From JANMDN01 sp031376285 (lineage in GTDB: Bacteria; Actinomycetota; Thermoleophilia; Miltoncostaeales; Miltoncostaeaceae), in assembly GCA_031376285.1 (NCBI GenBank), contig JANMDN010000071.1, positions 1 through 16,059 of the forward strand: a stretch of 16,059 bases of DNA, in the 5' to 3' direction. The notes under the pieces are model-generated. The model did no database searches. It had not been told where the DNA came from and worked only from the letters and a program-made list of their open reading frames with translations. The position numbers and the translations under genes are program-made. Shown piece after piece: positions 15,350 through 16,059 of this stretch (positions are counted from its first letter, which is position 1; every line of letters begins with the position of its first letter).

Positions 15350-16041
15350 CGGCACTCAGCCGACCTGAGGCGGTCCAGCAGGGCCGCCGGACTTGGAGGT
15401 TGAGCGCCGCGGTGGTCGGGGTGGTCGCCAGCGCGTGGATCGTTGCCGCGGAGTGCCTGGTCGCGTTCGGAGACTTGGGCTGGGGGTTGGTTCTTCACGC
15501 GATCCTTCTTCTCGCCCTCCTGAACCACCACCTGTTCACTGAGGTCGGGTCGATGGAGGGACGACGGCCGGCAACCGCGACGATGGCAATGGCGCTTGCG
15601 CTGATACCCCTCCTGCGGCTGCTCAGCGTGGCGATGCCGCTGCGCAACGTCGATGAGATCTACTGGTACGCGCTGGTCGGAGCGCCGCTTCTTTTCGCGA
15701 TGGCGATGGTCGCCCGGGGTACCGGTCTCGGCGAGCGCGTCGGAACACTCCTTCGCACGGCGTCGTGGAGGGCCGTCGCCGTCGGCGCTGCCGCCGGTGT
15801 CCCACTCGGCCTCCTCGCCTACTCCGCCGCCGGCGCCCCGGCGCTTGACGCGGGCTCGGCCTGGAAGACGGCGCTGCTCGCGCCGCTCCTTCTTGTGGTG
15901 TTCTCGGCATTCCTCGAGGAGGTGCTCTTTCGTGGGCTCCTACGCGAGGCGCTCCTCCCGGTCGTGGGGGGGGGGGGCAAAACCCCCCCCCCCCCCCGGC
16001 TAAGGGTCGGGCACCAACGAGCGGGTACCCCCCGCGTTTGA
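15346..16041 (+). CDS. CPBP (CAAX-like) intramembrane protease, broken by contig end
   Basis: The protein starts at GTG 15346, sharing GTGA with the upstream stop. Hydrophobic helices occupy about residues 20-60, 75-95, 105-125 and 140-165. FSAFLEEVLFRGLLREALL (about 186-204) contains the EExxxR motif (Glu191, Glu192, Arg196) of CPBP/Abi intramembrane metalloproteases, the family of Rce1. The further FxxxH and HxxxN/D motifs that complete the active site are missing, because from about 15966 the sequence turns into G12 and C15 runs. The residues after PVVG are therefore probably artefact and the true frame is unknown. CPBP proteases process membrane-bound proteins or peptides; here the substrate could be a locus-encoded membrane protein. 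Confidence 0.72.
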   Translation: MTALSRPEAVQQGRRTWRLSAAVVGVVASAWIVAAECLVAFGDLGWGLVLHAILLLALLNHHLFTEVGSMEGRRPATATMAMALALIPLLRLLSVAMPLRNVDEIYWYALVGAPLLFAMAMVARGTGLGERVGTLLRTASWRAVAVGAAAGVPLGLLAYSAAGAPALDAGSAWKTALLAPLLLVVFSAFLEEVLFRGLLREALLPVVGGGGKTPPPPRLRVGHQRAGTPRV

Positions 16042-16059
16042 CCGCGCGGCCCCGCCCCC
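15966..16059. other. Low-complexity, probably erroneous contig end
   Basis: A run of twelve G (15966-15977), then CAAAA, then fifteen C (15983-15997), is followed by C/G-rich sequence to the end. It interrupts the protease exactly where the next conserved helices should begin. Such complementary homopolymers at a contig end are best explained by assembly or sequencing error. Confidence 0.7.

Noticed and set aside
1..16059. CRISPR array, tRNA/rRNA genes, transposase or integrase genes
   Set aside because: No direct repeats with regular spacers, no recognisable RNA gene, and no mobile-element protein in any frame.

Overview
The window is GC-rich actinobacterial DNA. Frequent GTG/TTG starts, overlapping stop/start codons, delta-60 repeat propellers and RTX-type repeat proteins with Cys-containing C-termini suggest the class Thermoleophilia (Solirubrobacterales-like). 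That placement is an inference from protein style, not from a marker gene. The last ~100 bases contain a G12 run and a C15 run and look like a poor-quality contig end.

Left part (1-6438) holds unrelated genes in both orientations. A VapB-like ribbon-helix-helix antitoxin reading leftwards is cut by the window edge and has no normal start codon where the family starts. Next is a secreted 926-residue propeller protein (minus) made of 14 delta-60 repeats, an Ig-like module and a basic tail, followed by a strong UUCG hairpin. Then come an AAC(6')-like GNAT acetyltransferase (plus), a SpoU/TrmH-type RNA 2'-O-methyltransferase (minus), an ABC-2 permease with no ATPase beside it (plus), and a secreted calcium-binding repeat protein (minus).

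A 329-base divergent intergenic region (6439-6767) separates these from the right part. It holds a bulged hairpin that may be an operator or RNA leader element.

Right part (6768 to the end) is one compact plus-strand gene run that reads as an extracellular polysaccharide locus. In order: a GT2 glycosyltransferase, a secreted propeller/Ig/jelly-roll protein, two more GT2 glycosyltransferases, a 1046-residue membrane protein, two very small membrane proteins, and a CPBP (CAAX-like) intramembrane protease broken by the contig end. From the secreted protein onward, most junctions overlap by 1-8 bases, so the genes are probably co-transcribed and translationally coupled. The GT2 enzymes would build a lipid-linked glycan on the cytoplasmic face. 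The large protein would move it across the membrane with its Wzx-like N-terminal half. Its C-terminal half, which looks like a GT-C-type membrane glycosyltransferase or polymerase, would extend or transfer it outside. The secreted propeller protein could bind or process the product.

The most noteworthy feature is this flippase plus GT-C-like polypeptide, an apparent export-and-polymerise fusion, followed by two unassigned mini membrane proteins and an intramembrane protease.
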